Shown in pieces: positions 12,015 to 26,649 of a stretch of 64,000 nt of DNA (its first letter is position 1; each line of letters starts with the position of its first letter). The position numbers were made by a program, and so were the translations under genes. The DNA lies in contig NC_083562.1 of assembly GCF_019925205.1 (NCBI RefSeq), positions 14,260,001 to 14,324,000 on the forward strand. The letters run 5' to 3'. The notes under the pieces are model-generated. The model was not told the origin of the DNA. It saw only the letters and a program-made list of their open reading frames with translations, and did no database searches. The stretch comes from Metopolophium dirhodum. Taxonomy: Eukaryota > Arthropoda > Insecta > Hemiptera > Aphididae.

Positions 12015-15000
12015 TCAGAACCCGTAGAAACCAAAATCTGGTTCGCTGAGGCGACGCGGTACGACTGTGGCCGGCACGTGGAACGAGAACACGTCACCGG
12101 TGGCCGGTGGAGAGCCGGACAGCCTGTTGAACACTGGTAATCGGCCCTCGGGCGACTGCGGCGGCGTGAACATGCTGTCAAGCATGCCGAGCCCGAGGTC
12201 GGCCAGCGAACCATCGCTGCCGATGCCGGACGACGATGAGGTGGACAGCGGCGGCGAAGCAGGCGACGCTGGTTGTATGTAACCGTCGCCCTTGTGCACG
12301 AAATGGCATCGTTGACCGTAAGGGCAGTAACCGGCCGAATTGAACGAGCGGCACGGTTCCGTCTTGTACTTGGGGTGTCGGAACACAGGGCGCAGATCTT
12401 GTTCGCCGTGCGCGAACTGACACTTGTCGCCGTACGCGCACTTGATTTTCTCGATGTACTGACGGCACATTTCCGTCTTGTACCGCGAGCCCATCGGTGC
12501 CTGCGGCGGCAATGGCTGTTGGTCGTCGGTCAATTGCGGTTGTTGTTGTTGCTGTTGCTGCTTACCAGATCCACCGCCCCCGCGACGACCCTGTCCCTGG
12601 CGACGTCTGGGTTCCGATGACACGGATCCCTGATTGCTGCTGCCACTGTTGCTGCTACCTGTCGACGACACCATCTCTTGCCACCAGTGTTCCACTTCGG
12701 TAGCCACTGCGCGTGGTCGATTCTGTGTCTACGGAAAAAGAAAATACAATTAAATTTGTATATAATATTATTTTTTATAAGCTACGATTAGTACATAATT
12801 TGGACTGATAGGTAGGGGGAAACGTGAGAGGTGACTGAGTACCTATTTATTTTATAATATAATAAATGTTATATAATTATTAATATAGGTACTCGAGCGA
12901 TGCGGTGCGTAAAGAGAAACCCAGTTTTATTTTAATTTTATAATAACGCGATCATCGTATTACAAGTTACAACATTTGCACACACGGGGACCGGTATCAA
13001 GTTATTCGTTTGGAAATATTACAAAAGAGTTTTTTGATTTTTTCTATGTTTACTTATAGTTTTGTTTCTGTGCTTTCGTATATTATGCAAGATACAACGA
13101 AAGACTTTATGCCAATACAGGCTCAGGTTTTTAATTTACCATTAATGCAGTTATTCCACTTTACGATGGGTTATTAGCGAAATCAAATCTGTATAAACAA
13201 GGTTACCAATTATTAATTTCTGAGATAAAACAATAATTATAATTTATAACTGTTATTCCCTAACAATAAAACGAATACCTAGTTTAGTAACTACATTAAT
13301 ACTACAGATTACAGAACCACTCAATCGCCTACATAATAATATACTATTATACTAATCAACCAACTGCCTATAATAATATGTTGTTCTACCAACTGTCTAA
13401 GTGTACTTATTGTTTGATAGGTTTATTTGTTTATTTTTCAAAATTAATTCAAAATTTTACATAATTTATAGATATTTTTTAAATTTTAATGATCGAGTGG
13501 GATATTGATTTATACCTTAACATATTTTTTGTTTGAGAACAATATTTCCATAATAGACACTGCGAGATTTAAAGAAAAATAATGTACTATAACTTTTTTT
13601 TATCGTTTTTAGGCTCAAGTAAAATTACAACGTGTGTAATACTGTAATAACATTTTTCCCGCACATGGCACATCAGCATATGTTTGAGATAGCTGATAAT
13701 GATTTATCTGCAAACTGTACATAATAATTATGCTGTGGTAAAATATTAAGTCAACGAATATTTTGAAACGTACAGAAAAAATGAATACTTCTCGTTATAA
13801 ATGTAAAATCACAATGCAAGTACGTTTGTAAGGAAATACACGAATTGATATGTTACATTAATTGTCAGGTTCACGTAGCATACATATTAATATCAGAAGG
13901 TTATAAAAAATTATATTCTTTTAGTCAACACGTCGCACACGAGATTTATTTGTATTCACTACCGTCGCGTAAACACATGGTTCAAACATTTCAAACGCGT
14001 CAAAAATTCAAAAAAAAAAATATCGTCTTTATTTTCAAATTTCTTCCGATAATATTATTGCCATTGATGTAATGATTTTCGGTATACTAGACGGAGGGTT
14101 CCGCTTCCATATACATTATATAGTATTATACACACACACAATATACATCCGGTCATTATCTATATAGGTACAAACTACGCATTCGGGGAGCTGTCTAGAC
14201 GGGCAAAAACATCGCACACGTTACAATGGTAATTTATAAGCAATAATTGTATTGTGTTTTTTTCTTTTCGACAGATGATAGTCTATAACCGAGATATGGA
14301 AAACATAAAAGTCGAACGAACAAACGCGTAATATACAGACATTACTCATAACTGCCATTCCTCAGTTGTAAATTATTATTTATCAAATAAATTTGATTTA
14401 TTTTATTTCAATGATTACACACTTAGAACAAAGAATACAAGTCAACTATATGAACGAAATTTCAACTAAAAAGATATCAGTACTTATGAATTATAAGTTC
14501 GATATTTGGATAGTGCGCGATTTTCGGAGTAAGAAATAGAATAACAGGGTAATAAATTACAGGGTATTTACATTTAAATAGTAACGTTTGAGATAGTTAA
14601 GTCTTACTCATTTATTTGACATTAACATATTATTGATAGTGACCTACTAATTTTCTGAGTAACTGCGTGTACAACGGACTGATCGATCAGTTAATTATTA
14701 TTATTATTATATTTAACAAATTAGGGATAGACTAAATGGGCTAGACCTTTATAACAACAAATACTATAAAACTATTATAGGGTGTACATTAGTAATTCCA
14801 GAGATAGCTAATCAGTGATCATAATATGTTCTAATCTGAAGATAATATAATATTGTTAGTAAGACAATATATTATTTGTTTTCATTAATAACTAATAATA
14901 ATACGTTTTTTGAACGGCCGTATACCACGCGTTTTGTTTCATGTAAACAAAAATGTTCGAAATCAAAGATAATTTTTCTCCATGATACTATTTTGTCATC

Positions 15001-18000
15001 TGAGCGCGTTTCGCCTGGTTTTTATACCGTGACTATATTCCTTACTATTATATTGGTTTTTTTTTGTCTAATAACGAAAATATGCGCAGACACAGATATT
15101 ACAACAAACGGACACGGTCAGTGTTTAGAAAGTGAAAATATAACCGGTGCGGTCTTGAACGCTGTTGCATAAGGCTGTTGCGATACTCCACACGCACACA
15201 CAATATTTTCACGTGTAGTAACAAAAAAGAAAAAAAATTATCATCGTTTATTGTGTCCCACACCGATAAGTCCGAAAAAAATTACGATGACGTTTATGCG
15301 TTACATCAGTATTCTCTCTTTTAATCTATTTTTATTCCCTTCAAGACGTCGCCGACTATGTCGCTGTCGTGGGAAACACGTCACACAGACACACACACGC
15401 GATGCAAACATACACGCGGTCGTACACACACACATACGTCACACACGCACACACACAAAGGTATACGATTACGCGACAACTTCGGGAAGGACGAAGAAAG
15501 TGAAAAAATAAAATATTCTAGTCAAAAACAAATGACTAATGATAGAAATTCGAACTTTAAGAAAAAAAAGATGTACCAGCGTGCAAAATGTATGTCATCC
15601 GCGAAATGCGCTCGCGAAAAAACGCAACGCAACGTCAACAAGCGAAGATATTATAGTCAAATTAAGAGCTAACCCAAAACGATATTGAATTGATAATGAT
15701 TACCCATTGTCACCGTCTACAATATTATTGTATACACACACACACACACACACACACTTACATTATATGTATGTAGGACGGACAGGCGTCTTCTTGTGTG
15801 TACGATTTTTTAGTGACAAGGTCATGTGCTTGTGTGTGCAATTATACGCAGCGGTAAGCACTACCGGGATAGCGTTTATACATAATTTAATAATACCTAA
15901 TAATGGTAATATTAATAATTCAACTATACGGGATATGTATGTTTTTAATTATCTAGGGTGAGAGGAGTATTAGTTTTTCAACCACATCGTCGTTGCTACA
16001 GGCTGGTAACGTTCAGAAAATTAAAGAAAAAAATTGTGAAACTGGCAATTTTTATTTATTTGAGCTTGCAGCTGCCCACGTGTTATTAATGTATGGGCCG
16101 CGCTGCGCACTCTACTAATGATAGACGGGTATCAGTACGGTTCACGAGCGGGGTGTGGTGGTGGTGATGGCGGCGGCGACGACAACTTCCTGGTCATGTA
16201 GCGAATTTCCTTTCTCTTGTTTCTCTAACACGTGTGACCCCCCCGGGGGCAAGGACGTGTTCGATAACCTAAACGTCCCAAACCATGAATCGTTTGTCCT
16301 TATTTTTATTGCTGTTTTTTCAAAAATGTACGATACATATTAAATGTAGACATGTAGTATTGTAAGTATAATTGATTATCGGATACTACAAACAATATAA
16401 AGCCATATAGCGGTACCTAACGTCTGTGTTTGAACATTATTCAGTCGATTTTTAACACGTGATCGGCCCCCACAGACGACACACACATAGTATGAAACGC
16501 ATTTGGTTCTTTAACGTTAATTTATCGTCGTTTGTTTACCTAAATACTAGGAGGTGTAGACATAAGTAGGTACGACTACATTGTGTCTAGTACGGCCAAC
16601 AATGCGCCATGCGGGTCGATGACATGATGGTATATCGTATATTTGAAAATTTACGTTTTTTTTTTAATCCAATATCATTTCAAGATAATAGTTTTTTTTC
16701 GTATTTATACCTTGAAACTTATTTAGAGTGTATAAAAAACCCGTGTTTGGTTATCGATTATGGGGATTGAAACGTGACAATAGGATTTATGAGAAAATTG
16801 TGGTCGTCTGTTTGTTTTTGGTGAAACATTGTCTTAACGGTTTTCCCAAGAGCAGAGAAAACCGGAAGACTGACGTATAACGGAGGAGTCTCGAACCGTG
16901 ACCACTTTCGATTTTTATGAAATCATACGAACGGCGGTTAAATTACTTATTCAACAATTCGAAATCATTATTATTATTATTAATATTATTATCTTATCGC
17001 ATTAGGGATTTTCATTGGAGCACTTAAACGGTGTAAATAGCGAAAATGTAAACACGCAATGAGGATAGGCTATCGAAATCGATAAAAATAAAAGGCGATA
17101 TCATAATATAAAACGTTTGGTATTACCGTGACCTTAGGAGTTTATCGCTCTACCTGCTTGTTATTGAGTATAATAGTTAAACAGTTTTAATAAAGATATT
17201 GTTATTTTTGTATGCAAATTTGCTTCATCTCCATAACTGCTAATAATAAAATGTTCGAGTCTTATTGATTTTATACGTTGAAATTGAAACCAGCGCGAAA
17301 GAATCATTGTCAAAGCCCCAAGGTAATATAAACGTATGTACAGCATTGCAAGTGTACACCATTGTAGACCATACTACATTACTACACTTACAGTAACGAA
17401 GTAAACACAACAGCCAATTGGTCGAATATATTCAGCACTACCTAGTAGGGACAAACACACTACAATCTAACAAATGCGGTGGCCTTCACAGCATACAATA
17501 CGTACCTAAAATTTCAAATGGCGACCAATAAAACGTGTTTGGCCTTTAAAACCGTACGACACATTATCAGTTATATAATCACGCGTGAGCTCATGTAACC
17601 GCGTGGTGCATGGGGATTGAAAAAAAACCTGTTGGAATAGAAAATGTTCGTCTGCACATACGGCGGTCGTTATGCTTTGTGCATGTGAGAAAGACGAAAT
17701 ATAACGAGGGCGGGCGGACGGGACGGACCCTTGCCGAGCACACAAAGGGGATCGAACAGGTGGTTGCTGTGTAGGACTAATACCACCCGAAGATTCGGTC
17801 GACCCTTTGGGTAGATATGGGGATGGGTAGAAAAAGGAGAGAATAAAACGACAAACAAGAGGTTTCTATATTATTTCTACGAGTGTACAGATGATTTTTC
17901 GTTATTGTGTTTGCGTAGCACGAAAACAGACAAAGATGCACCGAAAATAATATCAATAGGTCACAAACCTTATGGACCTAAAACAATTAAACCCGAACGG

Positions 18001-18662
18001 AAAAATGGCTCGCCTGCCGATAACAGCTAATACCAATTTGACGTTCAGGAATATTTGTTTCAGAATGAGCTGTTCATATATATTTTTTAAATTATTATTT
18101 TGTTAGGTTCTTAAGTCAGCATACCTATATTGCCGCTATTGGCCAATTAAACCGACTCCGTTATCGCAGACGAGCACGTGATTAGCTGTAACGCAGTAGG
18201 GCCGCATTGGAAAAAACTCAATTTTTCAATCATACAACAATTATACAGTATTATTAATTTTATTTGTAATTTATTTATATTGTTATCATCATGACGCACG
18301 TCTCCATGATGAATCGACGTCAACGCTCGCGACGAAGAGGTCCGACCTAACAGAGTGGCGGTAGGGTGTTAGGGTCTTGGGGATTCGCTACGATACTGTA
18401 ATTATTTATAATTAATATTATGTCGAAAACAAAAGCCCAACGACAAGCACGTGGCCCACGTGGTCGTGCGACAACGTGCTTTACGTGCCTACTCCGCACC
18501 ACTTTTGCTGCGACACTACTTTCACAATTAACATAATTCAGTAAAATAACTTAAATATTACATACTATAATAATATGTATAATTGTATTATTGTCATTAA
18601 TTAATGTGTGTGATTTTTACCTTGGCGACTGTTTCTCCACTGTTGAACAACGAGTTGGTCAT
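12015..18662 (-). CDS. Tis11: Tis11/tristetraprolin-family CCCH zinc-finger mRNA-decay factor
   Basis: Two coding exons: 18662-18621 (14 codons, starting MTNSLFNSGETVAK, donor GTAAAA) and 12728-12015, joined in phase 0 after an acceptor ending CCGTAG, giving about 251 aa. Two tandem CCCH fingers of the form C-x8-C-x5-C-x3-H are visible, each led by YKTE: Cys102, Cys111, Cys117, His121 and Cys140, Cys149, Cys155, His159. The family binds AU-rich elements in 3' UTRs and recruits CCR4-NOT to deadenylate mRNA. RLPVFNRLS at 210-218 matches the conserved CNOT1-binding motif of ZFP36 proteins, although here it is followed by a further short tail ending in FGFYGF. A seven-residue polyglutamine run (71-77) and Ser/Gly/Arg-rich linkers precede the fingers. 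Alternative first exons in the 5.9 kb intron cannot be excluded. Family identity is very secure; the first exon is inferred from splice signals and phase. Confidence 0.93.
12729..18620 (-). other. Large Tis11 intron with CpG-rich patches
   Basis: This 5.9 kb intron separates the tiny first coding exon from the finger-coding exon. It is mostly AT-rich but contains patches with many CpG dinucleotides near 15.3-15.9, 16.1-16.3, 17.5-17.85 and 18.3-18.5 kb. An (AC)n run lies at 15734-15757 and further CA-rich DNA at 15380-15460. The patches could be enhancers or alternative promoters. No ORF in it resembles a known protein. Confidence 0.5.
15734..15757 (+). repeat. (AC)n microsatellite
   Basis: Twelve AC units inside the Tis11 intron. 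The CA-rich tract at about 15380-15460 is an imperfect relative. Confidence 0.9.
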
Positions 18663-18899
18663 TTTTTCACGTAGATTGTCAAACTTTTCTGTTTTCGTAA
18701 ATATTTCTGAGACGCACTCGTTTTATTATTTCGTTTTTAATAAATAATAAATTGATTTACCGTAGGCTAATTTTCAGCACGTTGCGTAAAAAACCGAATC
18801 GGTAGACAAAACAACACACTGGTTATTATTTAACAATATACTATAATAATAAGTGTATAAATACAATATTATTGTTATAATAATAAAATTATTATGTAA

Positions 18900-19560
18900 T
18901 GTAACACTGGGCGATTTCGTGTGATGAACAACGACTTTGCCAATCGACGACCGTGGTCAAGAGGTAAAAAAACAAATTGTTTATTGTGTATAGAATCGAA
19001 AACCTCGCGGATTAGTTGTCGCTAGGCACAAGTCGCTAAAAATATACTGAAAAACGCCGTGTGATGGTTTGCGTGTTTGAAGCGTGTCTGTCTCGTTGGA
19101 CCGCGTATGTGTACGTGCCGATCGCGTTATTCGGACTGACGAGCGTACGCGGAGGAACAGTCGAGATTGGCCACGGCGTGCTGGCCGCCGCCCGATAGAA
19201 CGGACTAGTTTGCCCCCCCCCCCCCTCGCCGCTGCGAGCCGTACCGCTCCCGTCAACGTCTTCCCGTCGAACCCTCTCTTACAACCCCCGCACCGCGCGC
19301 GCCCGACCGGCCGACGTTCGTGTGCGTTTTCTCTGCGCCGCACGTTACCGCGCTCGCACCACCCCTCGCTTGATTTCCCCTCCCCCCCACACCTGTTCAA
19401 GGTCGCCGCCACCGCACAGATGATGATAATATTATTATCGTCGCGTCGTGTGTACTACGTACGTCGTCTCGCGTCACGTGTTTTCGACGAGCTCGCCACC
19501 GACGACTTGACGCTCACCACTCCCCCCACCCCAAGCAATACGGCAGTGTATCATAGCAAT
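18900..19560 (-). promoter_or_regulatory. CpG-rich promoter/5' UTR region of the Tis11-type gene
   Basis: A sharp rise in G+C and CpG content begins about 300 bp upstream of the first coding exon and ends near 19560. It includes a poly-C tract at about 19211-19224. Open frames exist on both strands here but have arginine-rich, low-complexity content typical of CpG-rich non-coding DNA. Position and composition suggest the promoter and 5' leader; no TATA box or start site can be assigned. Confidence 0.45.
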
Positions 19561-19599
19561 AATTATTGACATAAATTATACTATATATATTATAAAACA

Positions 19600-22500
19600 A
19601 AATTATTGTCGTTAAAATATTGTTATGTATTATATTTTTATTTTCCGTTTTTCCGCCCCGCCGCTCCGCTTCGACCCGTCACCCCTAACTTATATCTATC
19701 GCTATCATGTGTAATATCAGTAGGTTTTACCATTTAAGTTGGTAGGTCGTTTGAACCCAGTGTTTGAATATTATTATCCTGTCACACACTGTGCTATCTG
19801 GATATCTGGACGAGAAGTAAAATAATAATATATTGGTTTACAATTTTACGTTCAAATTCTGTTTTTCACATTCGTCTTGTTTGAACTATTTAATTTCATA
19901 ATAGCTAAACATTAGTTTTCTCCAACAAATAAGGAAAATTACGTTATACGTGCAATCATTTTGGTGTCAGTCCGTGGTTTATAAGTGGATATAACCAATA
20001 ATTGTTTTATTTACTAACTAGTAACTACCTAATCAAATCCACACACATTATACTGTTTACTAAATCGTCAAATACAAAAGTGATAAGTATAAATATAAAT
20101 ACTAAAAAGTAAAAAGTTTATCGACAATAATTTTACAAAAAATTACAAAATTCGAAAAATATTTCAAGGCTATAAAGTATAAAATATAAATAGATCAAAA
20201 AGAGCTTTAAGATATTTCAAAAATGTTACCGTTTATGAAAAATGCAAAATAAATATTTGGTGAAAATTTCAAGTGTCTATTACTGCTGGGGATTTTCTAT
20301 TTGATCTCTTAAAAGTACTAACATGGTTCACTTTTCTATCAGTAAAGATGCTAATGTCGAAAATCAGAGCATTTTTACTTCCACAAATGTGGATGACAGA
20401 CAGATTAAAAACACTCATTATTGTATATACCTAGGTAGGTACCTAATACTTACAATATATTCCACGCTCCGCTCAGAATTAAAAATATTAAATATACTAA
20501 ATACATATTATATTATGATATATTATGTGTATTATACACAAGTACCTAGGTACATAACGCGCGTGATAAATATTAATTTATTGATGATTACTAAAATATA
20601 GTAATTACATATTAACATTTAAGATATTTATAATATTATACATCCTATTATATGCATAGTCTATATCGTATATATGAAGAATAGTAGAATATATACCTAA
20701 TAGGTACCTATATTACACCTACCTATGTATTATATTATTAACCCGATGTATATTGTGTCAAAAAATTAAAATATAATATTCAATTTAAGAAAGTTTGCCT
20801 AATGGTACTACACAAGTACACTAGGTACTACATAAATATGGGCGTATGGCATTACCCTGGAGCAGGGCTTTCCGACCATTTTGTACTGCAGTCTGTATCT
20901 TTTGGGTATGATTAGTGATGTAATGAGATTGAAAACATAGAAGAATCAATTTATTATTATATTTATCCAACTGATTTCTTCCTGAGATTTATATATATAT
21001 AATATTATATAGCAAGTACCTATCTTGTAGTCCAAGATAAAAACATCAATCAGTTTGTTGGGCTGGCTTAGAATCTTCACGGGCCGAAATCGACCGATGG
21101 GTCGTAGTTTGGAGACCCCTATTCTATAAAATTTAACAACGGAGTTTACGATGAAAAGACGAACTAAGAAAGGACATAATACAAAATTAAATTTAAAAGG
21201 AAAACGTTTTTCTCGATGTAAGTAAAATACTAACCACACTATTCAAGCGCGAGGTGTTGAATTCATTATTTTGAATATGTTTATCTTTTGTTTGGATAAG
21301 AACAAAAAACAATAATAGGTAGGTACCTACATATTTTGTTTAGAATTGTAGTCAATACATTTTACTAAGATTCAGAGAAGTTATGATGTCTTGTTCAATA
21401 TTTTAATTAAAAATTAAAATCTAAAAAGGAGCATGTTTAATAAACACCGTAAATGTTATCTGCTGAATGAGCAAGCAATATACCATATACGGATGTGCAC
21501 GTGTATTGTATAATAAAGAAATTAAAATTTACCATTAGTTTTGTTTTTAATTTTCCGAAGATAATATCAGCCCTAATGTATATATTATACTCATCCCGTT
21601 TATTCAAGACAATGCAATAAATAATAATGATGAGAATATAATATTATTTATTTTATTCAATAATATTTTTGTTGATGCTGATTAGTGATTAATTTATTGA
21701 TGACTATGAAGAATAGAATAATATATATATTGCTGAGTGCTGATGACACTATATTATATCATATATGACACGCTGTAGCGCAGTGCACTACTGTCACTAC
21801 ATAATTATTTGCCATAGTATTCACTATTAAGTATTAACACAGAAATACAAAACATTAATAATATTTAATAACGTAAATATTAACTAATAATCAGCTTCAG
21901 TACAGTGTAACTACAACTTACTATCTATTGTTGACGTTTTCGGTTGTGCTGGTTTTACCATGTTTTACTAAAGGTGTATCGTCTCACAATAGGAATTAAA
22001 TACAAGTTACTCAATTTTAAATGATTACGAATGTGTAATATGTATTAGTGTATAACCCTATCACTTATCAGTTGTCGGTTTTTTCATTTATCAGTGTATA
22101 ACGATGGCGGAGACGTGTTTAGGTGTAGAACCTATAAATGGACACAGGTGCCATTTCACGTCACTATTCATAAAAAATGTAGGTATATACAAAATACAAT
22201 AGAAGGTTTTTAAATGTCTAAGATTAAATAACAACTTATTCTAATAGCAGGGTGTCTCTCAACATATAACTTTTCTACAATTACATATTTGTTCTGTGTT
22301 GTTTTTTATAGCATAATAAATTCTTTAAAATAAAAAAAACCTAACCAAATAAAAGTAACAACGGAAATTAATTGATTAATATTTGTATAATAACAAACGT
22401 TACAACAAACGATACGAACTAAAATTTAAAAAAATGTATTGATACTTAATAATTACATAGGTATTGTATTATTGTGTTACCAACCGTTTCCATTCACATT

Positions 22501-25500
22501 TCACATACACACAAACGAAACACACATAATAATATAGATAATTATGAACTATCATTAATGATCAATCACATGGTTATCACTTATATATTATAATGTATGA
22601 CTGCATGAGTATGTATTTGAACTGCATATTAAACAACATACACTTTTACCCACTTACTGCTCTGTTGAAGCATTAAAGAGTTAAGCGAGAGTTAAACGTG
22701 AAACAAATTGTATAGTATTCGTAAATTATGTATTTATGAAATAATATGTATAAATAAATAAAATTATATAAATATCATTTCTTAAAATCTAAATCGTATT
22801 TTAGTTGTTTTTTTCTCAAATGACGTGCCTAGCCGTACCTTTATACTACGGTTCAGAAATAATAAAGTAATTTAAAATATTATGCAAAACAAATAAGGGT
22901 TTTATTCCAATAATTTAACAATTTAATAACGTCTGGTAGTAGGAAATAAACAGGTTTTAAGTTGATCGTTTAGTTTTCAAGGACGTAATACACAATAGGG
23001 TTCGATAGAGGGTCACTTGTTTATCATCCGATTTTTTTGATCCGTCTTTATACAAGTAAAATGACGTAGTTACGTTATGAAAATCCTTTTTTAAAGACTA
23101 TATTTTATATTGATTAGTAGCTTCAATAAAATAGGTTACAAAAAAATATATGTATAGTTTTATATTAAACTCGGTTAATTAACAAAAATATACATATTTT
23201 TGATTAGGTATAAAAAATAAGTAAGAAACTAAGAACACTCGACTAATAGAGTTACGCTGTTTTATATAACTTATCACATTTTCCCCAGCAAAAAATAATC
23301 TCAAAAGATTATTCATTTGACCTCATAACTAAAATTAATAACAACATAAAATACATATTACATTATTTTAAACACAACATTTGACGTTTATAACGAGAAA
23401 AAATTCTCTTAATTGAAAATAAATCAGATTATTAGTTAAAACACTATTAAATTATCTAATGAAACTATATAATCAATGCAATGATAATATTATATTTTGT
23501 TAAGAAATATTAAATAATATCGTTCGTTGGCACAACTCAATGCAATGAAAAACGTCTGTAGTTGTATATTTTATTGCTGTCAGTGCTTATATTAGTAACT
23601 AGTTTAATGAAAATAATCAAAAATCGAGTTGTATACGAATCAACACTTTACGTGATAAAACTTCTAACAAAAAATGTACGACTGTAAAGATCAAAACGTC
23701 CAATATACAACACGCATTATACATTTATACCTAATACCTGCGTTTAAATTTTGTTAACACTTAGTATATTATACACTGTCTTAGAAATGTATTTATGTAT
23801 TCATCTGAAAATCTTCAATCTGAAAAGGGGCATCGGGAGAAGAGAATCTAGAAAGTAATAGCAACACAATTTTTGGTTGTTTTAACAAGTAAACGTTTCT
23901 TTTTTATATACTATCCCAGAACAATGCGTACAGATTATTACAGAAGACAGAACGTACGCTTAATGTTTATAGTAGGTATTTAAATTATAATGCTTGAGAA
24001 TGACGGATGAAGTGAAAGCAAAATAATTTGTCATTATTTTATAAACGTGAGCACTTGATTTTACGGTTTTATTTACCCAGTGGTAGTATATGACTCATTT
24101 GTATAACTATTGTACATTTGTGTAGGTATTTATTTAAAAAAATCGTTTTATTACAAAAATAATAAATATATAATAGGTAATTAAGACGTTTTTTTTTTGG
24201 ATCATTAATTATTGTTTCATTAAAATAAACATTCCGGAAATAAAAGCATAAAACGGTTTGTTGGACTAACGTGACGACTGAGATCATAATGGTATCGTGG
24301 AAATGACTGTTAATTAAGTTAAAGGCTTATAGGTACTTTTCTCTTATAGCTTACACAAATATGGTCAAAATGTGAAGTTTGTTTTATAACGTACTTTGAC
24401 GTTACAGTGTTGTGTTAAATTAATTATTAGGAAATAGGTATTAAAACGTAATATCTATAGTTGGATAATTTAAAGAAAAGTTTAAGATATTAAAATAATA
24501 TTTAAATACAAAATATTATATATACCTACCTAATAATCTAAATTAAATTTAAACAGACGCAATATGATGATATGCAATTTTATATGGAATATGCATTTAA
24601 ATTAAGTAATTATAATAATTTATAACGGCTAACGGGAAAAACACTGTTTGAAAATAATTCGAATATTTTATAGGCAATTAAATTAACAATATTAAATAAT
24701 GCATTGATAGACGATAGTAGAAGTTTGGTATAGTAGTTAATCAATGTTGTTTAATTTTAGGTTTAAAATATAATATATAATAGTATAAACTATTGTTATT
24801 CTAACATCTGATTTCCAATATTTTTTTTATAAATACGATTAGCCCAATTTAAATAAATTATTCATCTCAGAGATAATAAAATAAGATGTAATAATTTTAT
24901 TTTATAAACTTTTTATCCTTAAGTATATAAAGTTAAAAAATTGAAGCATAGCCAAATCTTTATAGTCAATGATTATGAGTTGTATTATTCCTTCTTAAAA
25001 TTAAAAAAATAATTACCTAAGAAATGTCTATTATATATTTAAATATTTTATTAAAATGCTCATTGTATTTATATCGCTATAATATGCAAATAATAATTAT
25101 TGTTTTGCACTACAATCTTTAAAATTTAAATGTTATTAAGTCAATCGAATCACCAATTCAAGGCGCTGCGTAGTACGTAGGTAGGTATAAAATATTTTTC
25201 AACTAACAGTTTAATAATTTATTTATATCGACTGACAGTTGTATCTCAGTAACAATTAAAATATAAAAACTACAAGTGGCATTTTGTCTTGAGTAACCAT
25301 CACGTGCTTATTCAATCAAATTGATTATGATTAATAATGCAGCTCTTGCGTACAAGACGTGAAAATTGCATAAAAATATTATTTTGTAATATATTATGTA
25401 TCAAACCTAATTTAAGTTTGATTCATTTTCGTGATTAGACTATAATATGTAAGTATGTATAGTACGTATAATATATCATAAAAATATAATATAGACAATT

Positions 25501-26500
25501 ACGCATATCTCATGTTATACGTTCGGTTACGTACTACATTGTACATATAGTATAGTATTATATACATCATACATATAATGTATACAAAAACCTAATTAAT
25601 GTTGCGTTGTTTTAAAATATTATATACCATGTACGATGTACCTTGCAGTAGATGTAGCATATAGGTACATATCTATCTTTAATAAAAAAAAACCATGTAT
25701 GTAGATCAATATATCAAATATTGTAATCGTAACTACGAAACATGTTATCTCTGAATTGGGATTAAAAAAAATATATTTAAATATGTTATATTAATTGAAT
25801 AATATTAATTTTAAATATTAATTATATACATTTAGGTAGTGATATTGAAGTATAGGTACATATATACGTGTAAATATATAAATACTAAATCAACATGATG
25901 ATGGATTTATTAAATTGTATATGTTGTTTGGAGATCAAACAATTACTGGAAGTTTTATCAAACTACTAATATTATTAATTAGCTCTGTTATAACTCCATC
26001 TGTTTGAAAAAAAAATATTTCTATTATTTAAATAATAGAATAAATCTGATTAATTTTATCTTTGATAGGCAAAGCACTATATAGACATATAGGTATAACA
26101 TATATAGATCTTAGATGATAAATTTAGACTTCTTGTAGCCCTAATATATTATTAATTATAATGTTTAAGCAACTAGTACATTGTTGTCAAGTGGTTACAT
26201 TACATCATTACAATTTGAGAATAACTAAAGGTGGATATTCCGGTATTATAAACTTTATAGTTTATATATATTATTATTATTTCATAAATCATAAGACGTT
26301 ACAAATTTTAAATTGTTTCAAAAAAAATTTATCGTTCACGGTTTATTTTTTGGCAGATACAAACTATATTTTACAAAATCTTGACTCCAGCTTAAACAAT
26401 ATTTTCTTAAATACATTTTTCATTAAACTCAATTTTATTTACATGATGTATTATACTCTATATTAATTGTATGAACTATATGGAATAGATTATATTTTTA
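19600..26500. other. Gene-poor AT-rich DNA
   Basis: No supported coding exon is visible in 6.9 kb. The sequence holds many GTAGGTACCTA-like motifs, AT runs and one probable decayed transposon at 20863-21120. Confidence 0.6.
20863..21120. mobile_element. Probable decayed hAT-type non-autonomous element
   Basis: The left end reads CAGGGCTTTCCGACC and the right end, on the other strand, AGGGGTCTCCAAACTACGAC. Both are typical of hAT ends of the CAGGGGT...CCAA type. The two ends match only partly and no target duplication is preserved. The short ORF inside is not a transposase. Confidence 0.4.
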
Positions 26501-26539
26501 TTTGTTATATTATTAAGGTGTTCTCCTTGATGAAACGAT

Positions 26540-26649
26540 TTATAATAAAGTTCCGCTGGCATATTGTGAGGCCAACTCGTTTATAGTAACAGCAATATCG
26601 CGTAATCGCCGTACATCACGGAAGTGTTCACCATCATTGAATAATTTAC
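26540..26649 (-). CDS. Possible 3'-terminal exon, unknown gene
   Basis: After an AG at 26651-26650 the minus strand reads two nucleotides and 35 codons, beginning KLFNDGEHFRDVRRLRDIAV, to a TAA. A minus-strand AATAAA at 26497-26502 follows within 40 bp. The residue mix and higher G+C look coding. The acceptor lacks a good pyrimidine tract, and the frame stays open upstream to about 26740, so a single-exon ORF of 60-66 aa is an alternative. No homolog recognised. Confidence 0.27.

Noticed and set aside
12067..12703. Several ORFs on both strands over the Tis11 main exon
   Set aside because: Shadow frames of the zinc-finger exon, whose own frame is proven by the CCCH motifs.
15251..15672. ORFs of 86 and 104 codons with His/Thr repeats
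   Set aside because: Translation of CA-rich simple repeats within the Tis11 intron.
19084..19569. 161-codon plus-strand ORF and overlapping 143-codon minus-strand ORF
   Set aside because: Both are Arg/Pro-rich, overlap the same CpG-rich block and lack any recognisable domain; best explained by promoter composition.
26161..26466. 101-codon plus-strand ORF
   Set aside because: Rich in Tyr/Ile/Asn/Phe with no motif; expected by chance in AT-rich DNA.
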